From Verrucomicrobiota bacterium (GTDB lineage: Bacteria > Verrucomicrobiota > Verrucomicrobiia > Chthoniobacterales > JAFAMB01): a DNA stretch of 42,404 nucleotides. Where the stretch lies: positions 1 to 42,404 of the forward strand of contig JAFAHI010000083.1 of assembly GCA_019237325.1 (NCBI GenBank), written 5' to 3'. Positions 7,843-16,528 of this stretch are shown piece by piece. The notes under the pieces were generated by a model. It was not told the DNA's origin, did not search any database, and saw only the letters and a list, made by a program, of their open reading frames with translations. Made by a program: the position numbers and the translations under genes. Numbering within the stretch: the stretch's first letter is position 1; each line of letters begins with the position of its first letter.

Positions 7843-10281
7843 CTATTCCCTCAGCACGATGATGGGATCAATTTTCGTGGCTCGCAACGCGGGAAGAAGG
7901 CAGGCCAAACATCCGGTAATGCCCAACACGATGATAGCGGCCGCTAACGTCGATAGATCGGCTGGAGAAACACCGTAAAGCAGGCTTTGCATATACTGAC
8001 CCAGGAAAAGGGCCCCCACTATTCCAATCAACAGACCGATCCCGATCAATCGAAACCCTTCGAAAACCACCAGTCTGAGTATTTGCCCGCGATCGGCGCC
8101 TATTGCTGCGCGGATGCCAATGTCCCGAGCTCGATTCGTTACGGAGTACGCTAAAATCCCGTATAATCCAATGGCCGAGAGTAGGAGCGCAGCCGTCGAG
8201 AACAACGAAACCAAGAGAACCGCAAGGCTGCGAGTGGCATACTTTTTGGAGATCAACTCGTTGTACGTCTGGACCGTGCCTAAGGTCACGGATGGGTCAG
8301 TCGACGCGAGGGCGGCTCTGATTCCGGTTGTCAATCCGGCAGGATCCGCGACCGCTCGCACCAGGAGAAGCCCGTATCTCTCTGTTTGCTGACTAAACGG
8401 GTAATAGGCATCGAATGGCGACGGATGATGGTCTGGGCCTCCGTGTACGGTATTGCCGACGATTCCAACGATCGTGCCGATCTTGTTGGTCACAGTAGTA
8501 CCGAGATTTTCGATCTGCTTCCCAAGCGGGTCTTCGGACGGAAAGAACCGCTGGGCAAACGACTTGCTGATAATGACCACGGATGGGCGATCGATTTTAT
8601 CTTGTGCGTTGAACTCCCGCCCTGCCACCAAGGGGATCTGCAGTGTTTTAAAATAGTTCGGTGAGACGATCTGAACATCCATTCTAGGCTCCCGCCCTTG
8701 CTCCGGCAGCGGTTGACTTGGAATTGTGAAAAGACTGCTATAGCCCTCTTCCCAGGCGAACGGCGCGTTATCGTTTACCGCCGCATCCACCACCCCTGGC
8801 AGCTGCCGGACACGATCAAGCAGGGATTCGAAAAACGCTCGAGTCTGCGCCGGGTCGTCATGTTTCTTATCCGTGAGATAAATCTGCGCGGTTAGAACAT
8901 CCCGCGGGTTGAACCCAAGGGGAACACTTTGAGCCGCCTGAAGGCTGCGCACCAACAGTCCGGCAGCGATTAACATGACACAGGCAAGGGCAACTTGGCC
9001 GATCATCAGCAGGGATTGAGTTCTCTGACGCTGCGCGCCTGTGGTGACGTTGCGGCTGCCGCCGGCCTTGAGGCTCAATGCTAGATTGGCTTTAGAAGTT
9101 AGCACCGCCGGCAGTAACCCCGAGAGCAATGCCGTAATCGCGGCGACCGCGAAGAAGAATATCAAGGCTTCAGTGTCAAGACTCACGGCGAAAACCCGGG
9201 GCATGTCTTCGGGAGCGATGGCTTTGATTAGTCCAATAACCCATGAAGCAACGATCACTCCAATGATGCCGCCCAGAAAAGAAAGCACCACGCTCTCAGC
9301 CATGAGCTCACGAGCCAGCCGGAAACGCGATGCACCCATCGTCGCTCGGATGGTGATTTCTAGTTTACGATCCAACGCTCGCGCCAGAAGCAGCGTCGCT
9401 ACATTGGCCGTCGAAATGACTAAAAGACACCCGACCGCCGCGCCCAATATCCAGACTGTGCCAGCGTAATCTTTTACCTCAACGTCCAACAACGGCTGAA
9501 TATGCACCGTGTACCCCCGATCCTCTGGATATTGGGCAATAAGATTACGATGGATCACTTCCAATTCGGCCTGCGCCTGCTCCTGGGTAACGCCCCGCTT
9601 TAACCGCCCGAGGCAATAGAGGATATGGGCATCGCGGCTCCGCCACCCGTTCCATTGCCCCCACGCGCCGACGAGGTCTGCCGCGTTTAAAGGCACGTAC
9701 ACTTTCGGTGGGGTGCGGTTCTCAGCTTCGGGCGGGATCACCCCGATGATCTCAAAGCTTTGACCGTTTAGGATTAGCGTCTTTCCGATAATCTTCGGAT
9801 CAGAGCGATAATGGCTTTTCCAGAATGGTTCACTGAGGACTGCTACGAGCGGCCCGCCCGGTTTATCTTCAGCTGCGGTAAACGGTCTGCCAAGGACGCA
9901 GTGCAACCCGTTCACATCAAATGCACTAGCCGAAGCAAACGCACAATTGATCCGCTCCGTAGATCCGTTCTCGGTGAGATCGAAATACTCGAAATTTTCG
10001 AGTGCTAAGCTGGTGAAACTCTGTTGCGCCGCCGAAAAGTCGAGATAATCGGGATAATCAACCGGCATTTCTTCCGTGCCGCGAACCGGCATGCTGATTA
10101 CCATCAAGCGATTCGATTCAGGATATGGCAACGGCTTTAGGAGGACCGTATCAATGAGACTGAAGACAGCCGTATTAACCCCAATCCCGAATCCCAGCAC
10201 AATCACGGCGATTACGGTAAACCCTGGGGACTTCAACAGTCGGCGAACAGTCCGGCGAAAATGGGATACCAGGGGATGCAT
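7843..10281 (-). CDS. Double-FtsX (ADOP-type) ABC permease 1
   Basis: The protein has 812 residues. TM1 (about 20-45, VIVLGFGIGVNTAVFSLID) is followed by a periplasmic MacB-core domain, an FtsX block (about 270-400, ANVATLLLARALDRKLEIT and GASRFRLARE), a second TM pair and second MacB core (about 425-680), and a second FtsX block (about 690-805, RARDIGIRAAIGADRGQIL). It ends in the family tail DPIIVLRE. This is two MacB-like halves fused in one chain, the layout named acidobacterial duplicated orphan permease. It has no ATPase domain and must borrow one, and ATPases are coded at 6071 and 19718. The stop TAG lies inside the word GAATAGCCGCGAAAAAGG. Substrate unknown; export or envelope lipoprotein/lipid handling is the family expectation. 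Confidence 0.93.
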   Translation of the reverse strand: MHPLVSHFRRTVRRLLKSPGFTVIAVIVLGFGIGVNTAVFSLIDTVLLKPLPYPESNRLMVISMPVRGTEEMPVDYPDYLDFSAAQQSFTSLALENFEYFDLTENGSTERINCAFASASAFDVNGLHCVLGRPFTAAEDKPGGPLVAVLSEPFWKSHYRSDPKIIGKTLILNGQSFEIIGVIPPEAENRTPPKVYVPLNAADLVGAWGQWNGWRSRDAHILYCLGRLKRGVTQEQAQAELEVIHRNLIAQYPEDRGYTVHIQPLLDVEVKDYAGTVWILGAAVGCLLVISTANVATLLLARALDRKLEITIRATMGASRFRLARELMAESVVLSFLGGIIGVIVASWVIGLIKAIAPEDMPRVFAVSLDTEALIFFFAVAAITALLSGLLPAVLTSKANLALSLKAGGSRNVTTGAQRQRTQSLLMIGQVALACVMLIAAGLLVRSLQAAQSVPLGFNPRDVLTAQIYLTDKKHDDPAQTRAFFESLLDRVRQLPGVVDAAVNDNAPFAWEEGYSSLFTIPSQPLPEQGREPRMDVQIVSPNYFKTLQIPLVAGREFNAQDKIDRPSVVIISKSFAQRFFPSEDPLGKQIENLGTTVTNKIGTIVGIVGNTVHGGPDHHPSPFDAYYPFSQQTERYGLLLVRAVADPAGLTTGIRAALASTDPSVTLGTVQTYNELISKKYATRSLAVLLVSLFSTAALLLSAIGLYGILAYSVTNRARDIGIRAAIGADRGQILRLVVFEGFRLIGIGLLIGIVGALFLGQYMQSLLYGVSPADLSTLAAAIIVLGITGCLACLLPALRATKIDPIIVLRE

Positions 10282-10571
10282 CGCGGTAAGTAAGCGATAA
10301 CAAAAGTAACCGGGAGTTCAAGGAGTTGTTAGAAGGTGGCATAGCGGGTGATTGGGTTGCTTCCGCGCGACGCGAATGAGTTAGAACAGCCGCGAAAAGG
10401 CGCAGAAAACGCAAAAGAAGCGACAATTGGATGGGAGCCGCTTTGAAGCGTTGCAGACGACCTCGCAACTTTCTCGTTGGCGCGGGTGCAACCGAAGAAT
10501 GTGAAAACAGGCGGCTCCAGCGAATTACCCAGCGTTTTGTTCTCGCCCAAATAGTGTCTGCTGAACCGGGC
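10282..10571. repeat. Gap with a single unit of element A (10427-10530)
   Basis: GGGAGCCGC (10433-10441) and gcggctcca (10511-10519) are separated by 69 nt and followed by GCGAATTACCCAGCG. This matches one half of the inverted dimers at 26594, 31414 and 38690 in word order, spacing and the ACCCAGCG tail. No second unit follows. The element lies just downstream of the broken 3' end of the peptidase E gene. Nothing gene-like is seen in the rest of the gap. Confidence 0.65.
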
Positions 10572-11045
10572 TCAATGAATATCGGGCACGTTGCAGAGCG
10601 GATGTAATTCTCCTTCCACCACCGAATCGCTGATCGCCTGCTCGAACCAACAAATCGCACCAGCACTGATCCCGCAGAGGATCTTACCCGCCTGCCACGC
10701 TTCTTTCAGTGGCTGGTCTAAACCGCGTCCGCGCCAGACTGACAACATGTCCCGGGTATTCCCTCCGCCAACGTAAAAAATGTCGTTTCCCAGTACCGCA
10801 GCTCGCGGATCGGAGATCTGCGAATCAATCAGCGCCAAGTGCGTTGGCCGGCAGGCTAATTTCTCGAATGCAGAGTAAAACCGCTCGATATAATCGACGC
10901 TATCTCCGGTAGCGGTCGGTATGAAACAGACTCGCGGTTCCCGATCCGACCGGCGCCACAAAGAAAGGATGTACCGGTCCAAGGCCAGGTTGTCTGGCTC
11001 CATCGAAAACCCGCCCCCACCCAAAGCGACGATGTGACCAGCCAT
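10572..11045 (-). pseudogene. Peptidase E (S51)-like protein, C-terminally truncated
   Basis: The 157 residues match the first two thirds of peptidase E / cyanophycinase-type S51 hydrolases, which are normally about 210-240 residues. Seen are the opening GGGGFSMEPDN, the block IFYVGGGNTRDMLSVWR, and the nucleophile elbow GISAGAICWF with the catalytic Ser. The frame stops at HPLCNVPDIH. Six codons past the stop, the same frame reads HYLGE, resembling the family HYDGE that carries the catalytic His, so a stop codon and further decay removed the third part of the active site. A solitary element A unit lies about 40 bp past the stop. It sits between two permease genes with no clear functional link. 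A shortened but expressed protein cannot be excluded. Confidence 0.7.
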
Positions 11046-11060
11046 ACGGAAACAAGGATT

Positions 11061-11280
11061 TCACCACAGAGACACAGAGAACACAAAGACCGAATCTAAA
11101 AATCCCCAGATTACACAGATCAAGCCTCAGATTAATTGCTTGCCGGCGAATAAAAGTACCGCCGCTCGACTTCCTTTTATTACCAAACCTGGGCTGAGAC
11201 CAGAAATGGAAATCTGCGTAATCTGTGTAATCTGCGGATTTTAAATGCTGTCTCTGTGTCCTCTGTGTCTCTGTGGTGAA
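11061..11280. repeat. Nested inverted arms: CACAGAGACACAGAGG outside, GATTACGCAGATT inside (family C, copy 2)
   Basis: Outer arms 11061-11090 (tcaccacagagacacagaga...) and 11251-11280 (...ctctgtgtctctgtggtga) are complementary. Inner arms at 11093-11124 and 11208-11242, both made of agattaca/cagat words, pair inside them. The structure fills the gap between permease 2 (stop at 11291) and the peptidase E gene (start 11045). A lone cgcagattacgcagatt piece is also present at 30271-30288. Confidence 0.8.
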
Positions 11281-11290
11281 ATTTTCCGAT

Positions 11291-13735
11291 TCATTCGCGG
11301 AGCGCTGTGATCGGGTCGACCCGGATCGCACGGAGGGCGGGCACCAGGCAGGCCAGGAATGCAGCCAGCCCTAAGACACCGACCGCGGTCAAAAGGGCAA
11401 CCGGATCAGTCCCGGAAACACCATAGAGCAGGCTCTGGATCAGATGGGTTAGGATCATTGAGCTAATGATACCGGCAACCAGGCCGATCCCAACAATGGT
11501 TAGTCCCTGACGAACGACCAAACTGAGGATGCTTCCGGATTCTGCCCCGAGTGCAATTCTAATCCCAATTTCCCGCGTGCGCTGCGCGATCGAATACGCG
11601 AGTACGCCGTAGAGTCCCACCGCAGCGAGTAGCAGAGCGAGAACCGAGAACAGGCCCACCAAAATGACGGAAAGCCTTTGCGTTACCAGCTCATTACTGA
11701 GCTGAGTTTCCAAGGTTCGAATATTGAAGACCGGTAGATTTGAGTCCACCGATTGCACCGCCTCGCGAGCCGCAGCTACCAGCTGCAGCGGATCGCCTTT
11801 CGCCCGAAGCAAGATAGTCATGCCTAGCTCCGGTTCCTGCGAGATCGGATAGTAGAGCTCAGCGAGTTTGGGCACGTTTACCAAGTCGTTGTGCCGCACC
11901 GTCCGGACCATTCCAATGATGGTATATTTTGGCGAGTCCGGCTTATCAGGGTCCTCAATAATCTGTTGGCCGATCGGATCCTGGCCAGGAAAACAGCGAT
12001 TGGCCAGCTTTTCATCAATGATAACGACGGGCGTTTTACCGATTCTATCCTCTGAGTCGAAATCGCGGCCACGAACGATTTGAATCCGAAGTGTTTTGAA
12101 ATAATCCGGCGAGATAGACTCATATTCGGCGGTCGGTTCTTCACCGGGTCTGGGTACAGGCTGACCAACGATCCCAAAATCCCTGACGTAATTCTCACCA
12201 TTAAAGGGCGTATTACTACCCAGAGCAAACGCCTCGATGCCCGGAATCCGGTGAATCCGTTCCAAAAGCGATCCGTAAAATGCCACCATTTCTTCAGTCT
12301 TCGGTGACTGATTGGATTCGTTTTGATATTTGGACTTCGACAGTTTAATCCCGATGGTGAGCAAGTTATGCGGGTCAAATCCGAGCGGCACTTTCTGCAA
12401 ACTCTGGAAGCTTTGAATTAGTAGGGTAGCACCGACTAAAAGAAGACTAGCCAAAGCCACCTGGCCGATAACTAACAAACCTTGGCTCCGTTGCCGGGCG
12501 GCGCCGGCGGTACTGCCGTGACCGCCTGCGGTCTCTAGCATCGCGCGGATGTTAATCCGAGAGGTCTTCAACGCAGGCCATAATCCAAATACGAGGCCAC
12601 TGCAGAAAGTCACCAGCGTCGTAAATAACAGGACCATCCCGTTGATGTGAACCTGCCGAAACCGGGCAACATCATGAGGGGCTAACGCACGAATCGCGTC
12701 GAGACTGGTCTGCGCTAAAAGTAAACCGAGCATCCCGCCAAACACCGCTAATACTACGCTCTCGAATAGTAGCTGGTTGACCAGCCGGCTTCGGCTAGCG
12801 CCAAGGGCCGCCCTCAACGCAACTTCGCGTTGACGCGCTATGGCTCGACCTAATAACAGGTTGGCAACATTCGCACAGCCGATCAAAAGAACGAGACCGA
12901 CGACGGCCAGCAATAAGTAAAGCGTCATCCGATATTGGCCGACGGCGTCCTCCAACAGCGGCATTGCCTGAGTAGAGATGCCCGTGTTAGTGTCCGGATA
13001 ACGTAACTCGAGATTTCGAGCAATCACCCGAAGCTCGGCGGACGCGCTCTCGAGAGAAACACCCGGCTTAAGCCGAGCCAAACAGAACAGCCCGGGATGC
13101 ATACCACGATCCGTTAGTGCGGATTTGATCTCGAAATGGCTGAACGGCAGGTAAACATCCATGCCCTCCGGGGTCGTGATTTGCGGGGGGATGATGCCGA
13201 TGATTTGGTAGCTAACATCATTCAGCACCAGGTTTTGGCCGATAACCCTCGGATCCGCCGCGAAACGGTTTCGCCAGAATCGATCGCTCAAGAGAACGAC
13301 ACCTGATCCTCCCGGATGATCGTCATTCTCGGAAAACGCGCGCCCCATGGCAGGCTGAGCTCCTAGCACTCGAAAATAGCTCGCGGTCACGAATGCACCG
13401 TGCACCCAGGCTGGGTCACCATTCCCGGTTAAATTAAAATTATCCCGACGAAAAACGGCGAGGTCTTCGAACGAATGTTGGTTCGCACGCCAATCGAGGT
13501 AATCGGGGTAGGACACCGACATTTTCGGATAAGCGGAGCTCGTGTCCAAAATCGTGCATAACTTCTCCGGTTCCGGATAAGGCAACGATTCCAATAGAAC
13601 CGCATCGACCAAACTGAAAATGGCGGTGTTGGCTCCGATAGCGAGTCCCATGATCAGTACAGTGGTAATGCTGAACCCGGGGGACTTTAATAGCAACCGG
13701 ACGGTGTAACGCAGGTGAGAGATTAGGCTTCGCAT
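11291..13735 (-). CDS. Double-FtsX (ADOP-type) ABC permease 2
   Basis: The protein is 814 residues from the ATG at 13735 (MRSLISHLRYTVRLLLKSPG). The frame is open further upstream to 13819, but those residues come from repeat DNA. TM1 (GLAIGANTAIFSLVDAVLL) is followed by the first MacB-core domain, FtsX block 1 with ANVANLLLGRAIARQREVA and GASRSRLVNQ, TM5 near 430-455, the second core, and FtsX block 2 with RTREIGIRIALGAESGSIL. It ends in ACLVPALRAIRVDPITALRE. Closely similar in layout and N-terminal wording to permeases 1, 3 and 4, which suggests tandem duplication. It has no ATPase domain of its own. Confidence 0.93.
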   Translation of the reverse strand: MRSLISHLRYTVRLLLKSPGFSITTVLIMGLAIGANTAIFSLVDAVLLESLPYPEPEKLCTILDTSSAYPKMSVSYPDYLDWRANQHSFEDLAVFRRDNFNLTGNGDPAWVHGAFVTASYFRVLGAQPAMGRAFSENDDHPGGSGVVLLSDRFWRNRFAADPRVIGQNLVLNDVSYQIIGIIPPQITTPEGMDVYLPFSHFEIKSALTDRGMHPGLFCLARLKPGVSLESASAELRVIARNLELRYPDTNTGISTQAMPLLEDAVGQYRMTLYLLLAVVGLVLLIGCANVANLLLGRAIARQREVALRAALGASRSRLVNQLLFESVVLAVFGGMLGLLLAQTSLDAIRALAPHDVARFRQVHINGMVLLFTTLVTFCSGLVFGLWPALKTSRINIRAMLETAGGHGSTAGAARQRSQGLLVIGQVALASLLLVGATLLIQSFQSLQKVPLGFDPHNLLTIGIKLSKSKYQNESNQSPKTEEMVAFYGSLLERIHRIPGIEAFALGSNTPFNGENYVRDFGIVGQPVPRPGEEPTAEYESISPDYFKTLRIQIVRGRDFDSEDRIGKTPVVIIDEKLANRCFPGQDPIGQQIIEDPDKPDSPKYTIIGMVRTVRHNDLVNVPKLAELYYPISQEPELGMTILLRAKGDPLQLVAAAREAVQSVDSNLPVFNIRTLETQLSNELVTQRLSVILVGLFSVLALLLAAVGLYGVLAYSIAQRTREIGIRIALGAESGSILSLVVRQGLTIVGIGLVAGIISSMILTHLIQSLLYGVSGTDPVALLTAVGVLGLAAFLACLVPALRAIRVDPITALRE

Positions 13736-13763
13736 GTCAGTGAGTCGGCAAGCAATGAAATTG

Positions 13764-13885
13764 AATAGCCGCAAAGGATCGCAAAGATCGCGAAAGCGAC
13801 AGACAGATTCTGGATACACTCGTGGCTAGGTTTTTCGCTTCGCAGGTCATATTTTTTGCGTTCTTTGTGCTCTTTCGCGGCTATT
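13764..13885. repeat. Inverted arms of AATAGCCGC + GCAAAGATCGC words (family E, copy 1)
   Basis: Arm aatagccgcaaaggatcgca (13764-13798) pairs with 13853-13885 (...ctctttcgcggctatt) around about 55 bp. The arm nearer permease 3 starts 10 nt after its stop, and the other ends about 30 nt before the start of permease 2. The same words recur at 18999-19127 and at the stop codon of permease 1. Confidence 0.8.
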
Positions 13886-13894
13886 CCTCCGTTT

Positions 13895-16345
13895 TCATTC
13901 GCGAAGCGCTGTTATCGGGTCGATGCGGCTGGCTCGGAACGCGGGGAAGAAACAGGCGGTCAATGCCGTGAGGGCAAGGGCGAGAACGCTGATTGCAATG
14001 GACAGCGGATCCGTTGCGGAGACTCCGTACAGGATTCCAGCGATTATCCCGGAGAGCGCTAGGGAAATTACTAGTCCAATGAAGATGCCGACTCCTACGA
14101 TCTTAAGCCCCTGTTGGATGACCAATCGAAGAATGCTCGGAGATTGTGCGCCCAGAGCAATTCTGACTCCTATCTCACGTTTCTTCTGACCAACCGAATA
14201 AGAGAGAACCCCGTACAATCCAATTGCCGCTAATAACAGAGCGACCGCAGAAAATGCGCTAACTACTACCGAAGCTAACTGCCGGATGGCAAACGCGCCT
14301 GCAACCGCGTCTTCCAGCTGGCCGATATTTGATACCGCCAGGTTCGGATCGAGATCCGCGACAACTTTTCGCAGAGGCGCGGTCAGCAGGGCTGGATTAT
14401 TCTCGGCGTGGATTACCAGCGTCGCGAAATTAACCCGATTCGATTCAGTATTCTGAGTATACGGATAGTAACATTGGAAGGGCGTTGGCTGCGATTCCGG
14501 GTTGTCGTATTGGACGCTGCCCGCTACGCCCACGATCGTGTAGAAATTCCGTTTCAAACCGGTGCGATCATGAAAATCATAGATCCGTTTCCCGATCGGA
14601 TCTTGATCAGGAAAAAGCGATTGAGCCACACTCTGACTAATGATCACAACTTTCTGACTATCGGGGCCATCTTGCTCATTAAAGGTTCTGCCCCGTATCA
14701 GGGGAATGCTCATGGTACGGAAATAATCCGGCGAGATGAACTGCACTTGCCAGGCGGGTAACTGGTTCTGCGGTGGTTCCCGGCGCCCTACAATCCAAAA
14801 GCCGTCTAGATTAGTTCCCGGGGAAGAAGGCATAAACGGCAAGGCGCTATTGATGCTGACGGATGAAATACCGGGGAACGTTTTTACTCGCTTGAGCAAA
14901 TGATCAAAGAACTGGCGGTACTCGGACTCGTTCGAATAATTAGCGTTGGTAAGATAAAGATCCGCAGTCAGACGGTTAGCCGCATCGAATCCGAGAGGCG
15001 TACGTTGCAGCGCCTGAAAGCTTCGAGCCATGAGACCCGCGCCAATTAAGAGGACAACTGTCAGCGCCACCTGGCCCCCCACGAGGATGGCTTGGCCGAG
15101 GTTCCGTGCCCGGCCGGCAGTACCGCCACGTTCTCCTCCCTGTTTAAGAGCTAATCCCAGATTGGTCCTCGAGTTGACCAGAGCCGGGAACAACCCAGAG
15201 AAAGCCGCAGTTAAAAGGGTGATCACGACCACAAAGACCAAGGCCCCAGTGTCAAGCCGTACCTCTTGAAACCGGGCGAACTCATCCGGCACCAGAGCTC
15301 TAATCATCGCTAAGGGCCAGGCAGCCGCAGCGAGACCAATGGTTGCACCCGCAAATGCCAGCGCCGAATTTTCGATAAGGAGTTGAGCAACCAATCGTCC
15401 TCGATTTGCGCCGAGAGCCGCGCGCACACTCATTTCTCTGGCGCGTTCTTGTGCTCGGACCAGCAACAGCGTAGCGACATTCGCGCAAGTGATCAGCAGT
15501 AAACAGGCTACCGCTGCTTCCACCAGCCAGAGCGAGCCGGAATAGCTGCCAATCACCGTATCGAGATAGGAGACTGCCCGGATATCGAACCCGAAATCTT
15601 CCGAGTACCGGCGCACCAAATTTTGCTGGAGCACTTCCAGATCGGCTTTAGCCGTTTGCAGTGTAGCGCCGGCTTTGAGGCGGCCGAAACACGCATAGTC
15701 ATGGCTAAGCCGCTGGGTCATCTCCACCGTCCCGTACCAGCGGCTTTGGTTCAACGGGACATAGACCTCCACCTTCGCGGATTCGTTAGCGACAGCCGGA
15801 GTGACGCCGATGATCTGAAAACTTTTGCCGTCCAGTGATAAGTTAGTTCCGACCACATTGGGGTCGCCATGGAACTGTGTCCGCCAAAAACGTTCACTGA
15901 CGACCGCCACCGGAGACCCATCCGGGCGGTCATCGGACACTTCAATCGGACGGCCAAGCGCCATCGCTCGTCCGAATAGCTGAAAGAAGGTTCCCGAGAT
16001 ATAGGCCCCGCTGATTAACTGAGGATTGCCGTGTCCAGTCAGCGTAAAATCGTCATTGAGACAGAGCGCCATCTCCTGGAACGAATGTTGGCCAGCCTTG
16101 ATATCGACGTAATCTGGGTAATCGAGAGGTAATCGATCGAAACTTCGATAAGACTGGTAAACCTGTACCAACTGCTCGGGATGCGGGTACGGAAGCGGCT
16201 TTAGGAGCACCGCCTCCATGACACTATAGATAGCGGTGTTGCCCCCAATCCCTAATCCAAGGATCAGGATCGCTGTGATCGTGAATCCGGGCGTCTTAAC
16301 CAACCGCCGGATCGTATGGCGAAGATGGGAAATTAGGCTGGGCAT
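13895..16345 (-). CDS. Double-FtsX (ADOP-type) ABC permease 3
   Basis: The protein is 816 residues from the ATG at 16345 (MPSLISHLRHTIRRLVKTPG). The frame continues upstream to 16453 only through repeat-derived sequence, so the internal start is preferred. TM1 carries GLGIGGNTAIYSVMEAVLL. FtsX block 1 has ANVATLLLVRAQERAREMS and GANRGRLVAQ. FtsX block 2 has KKREIGVRIALGAQSPSIL, and the tail is FPAFRASRIDPITALRE. Each FtsX block supplies about four membrane segments, and two MacB-core domains of about 200 residues face the periplasm. There is no ATPase domain. It is a paralogue of the permeases on either side. The gap to permease 4 carries inverted GTGAAAAGTG-type arms. Confidence 0.93.
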   Translation of the reverse strand: MPSLISHLRHTIRRLVKTPGFTITAILILGLGIGGNTAIYSVMEAVLLKPLPYPHPEQLVQVYQSYRSFDRLPLDYPDYVDIKAGQHSFQEMALCLNDDFTLTGHGNPQLISGAYISGTFFQLFGRAMALGRPIEVSDDRPDGSPVAVVSERFWRTQFHGDPNVVGTNLSLDGKSFQIIGVTPAVANESAKVEVYVPLNQSRWYGTVEMTQRLSHDYACFGRLKAGATLQTAKADLEVLQQNLVRRYSEDFGFDIRAVSYLDTVIGSYSGSLWLVEAAVACLLLITCANVATLLLVRAQERAREMSVRAALGANRGRLVAQLLIENSALAFAGATIGLAAAAWPLAMIRALVPDEFARFQEVRLDTGALVFVVVITLLTAAFSGLFPALVNSRTNLGLALKQGGERGGTAGRARNLGQAILVGGQVALTVVLLIGAGLMARSFQALQRTPLGFDAANRLTADLYLTNANYSNESEYRQFFDHLLKRVKTFPGISSVSINSALPFMPSSPGTNLDGFWIVGRREPPQNQLPAWQVQFISPDYFRTMSIPLIRGRTFNEQDGPDSQKVVIISQSVAQSLFPDQDPIGKRIYDFHDRTGLKRNFYTIVGVAGSVQYDNPESQPTPFQCYYPYTQNTESNRVNFATLVIHAENNPALLTAPLRKVVADLDPNLAVSNIGQLEDAVAGAFAIRQLASVVVSAFSAVALLLAAIGLYGVLSYSVGQKKREIGVRIALGAQSPSILRLVIQQGLKIVGVGIFIGLVISLALSGIIAGILYGVSATDPLSIAISVLALALTALTACFFPAFRASRIDPITALRE

Positions 16346-16372
16346 GGCAAAACAGGAGCTAGGAGCTGGGAA

Positions 16373-16526
16373 GAGTGAAAGGTGAAAAGTGAAAAGTGAA
16401 AGGTAAGCGGTAGCGCCTTGGCGGATGAGCGGCGTTGCAGAGCCGCTGATCAATCCCTTCTCGATTGGAGATGTCTAGGTTACGGGGAGTGTCCTTACTT
16501 TTCACCTTTCACCTTTCACTTTTCAC
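16373..16526. repeat. Inverted arms of GTGAAAAGTGAAAGG words (family F)
   Basis: Arm gagtgaaaggtgaaaagtga (16373-16403) pairs with cttttcacctttcacctttc (16494-16526) around about 90 bp. On the minus strand the second arm follows the permease 4 stop directly (TAAGTGTGAAAAGTG), and the first ends about 28 nt before the permease 3 start. Similar words form the end of the histidine kinase gene (25135-25152). Confidence 0.8.
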
Positions 16527-16528
16527 AC

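Noticed and set aside
9041-9469. Plus-strand ORF of 142 codons
   Set aside because: It is antisense to the conserved FtsX region of permease 1. Similar shadows recur over the other permeases at matching places.
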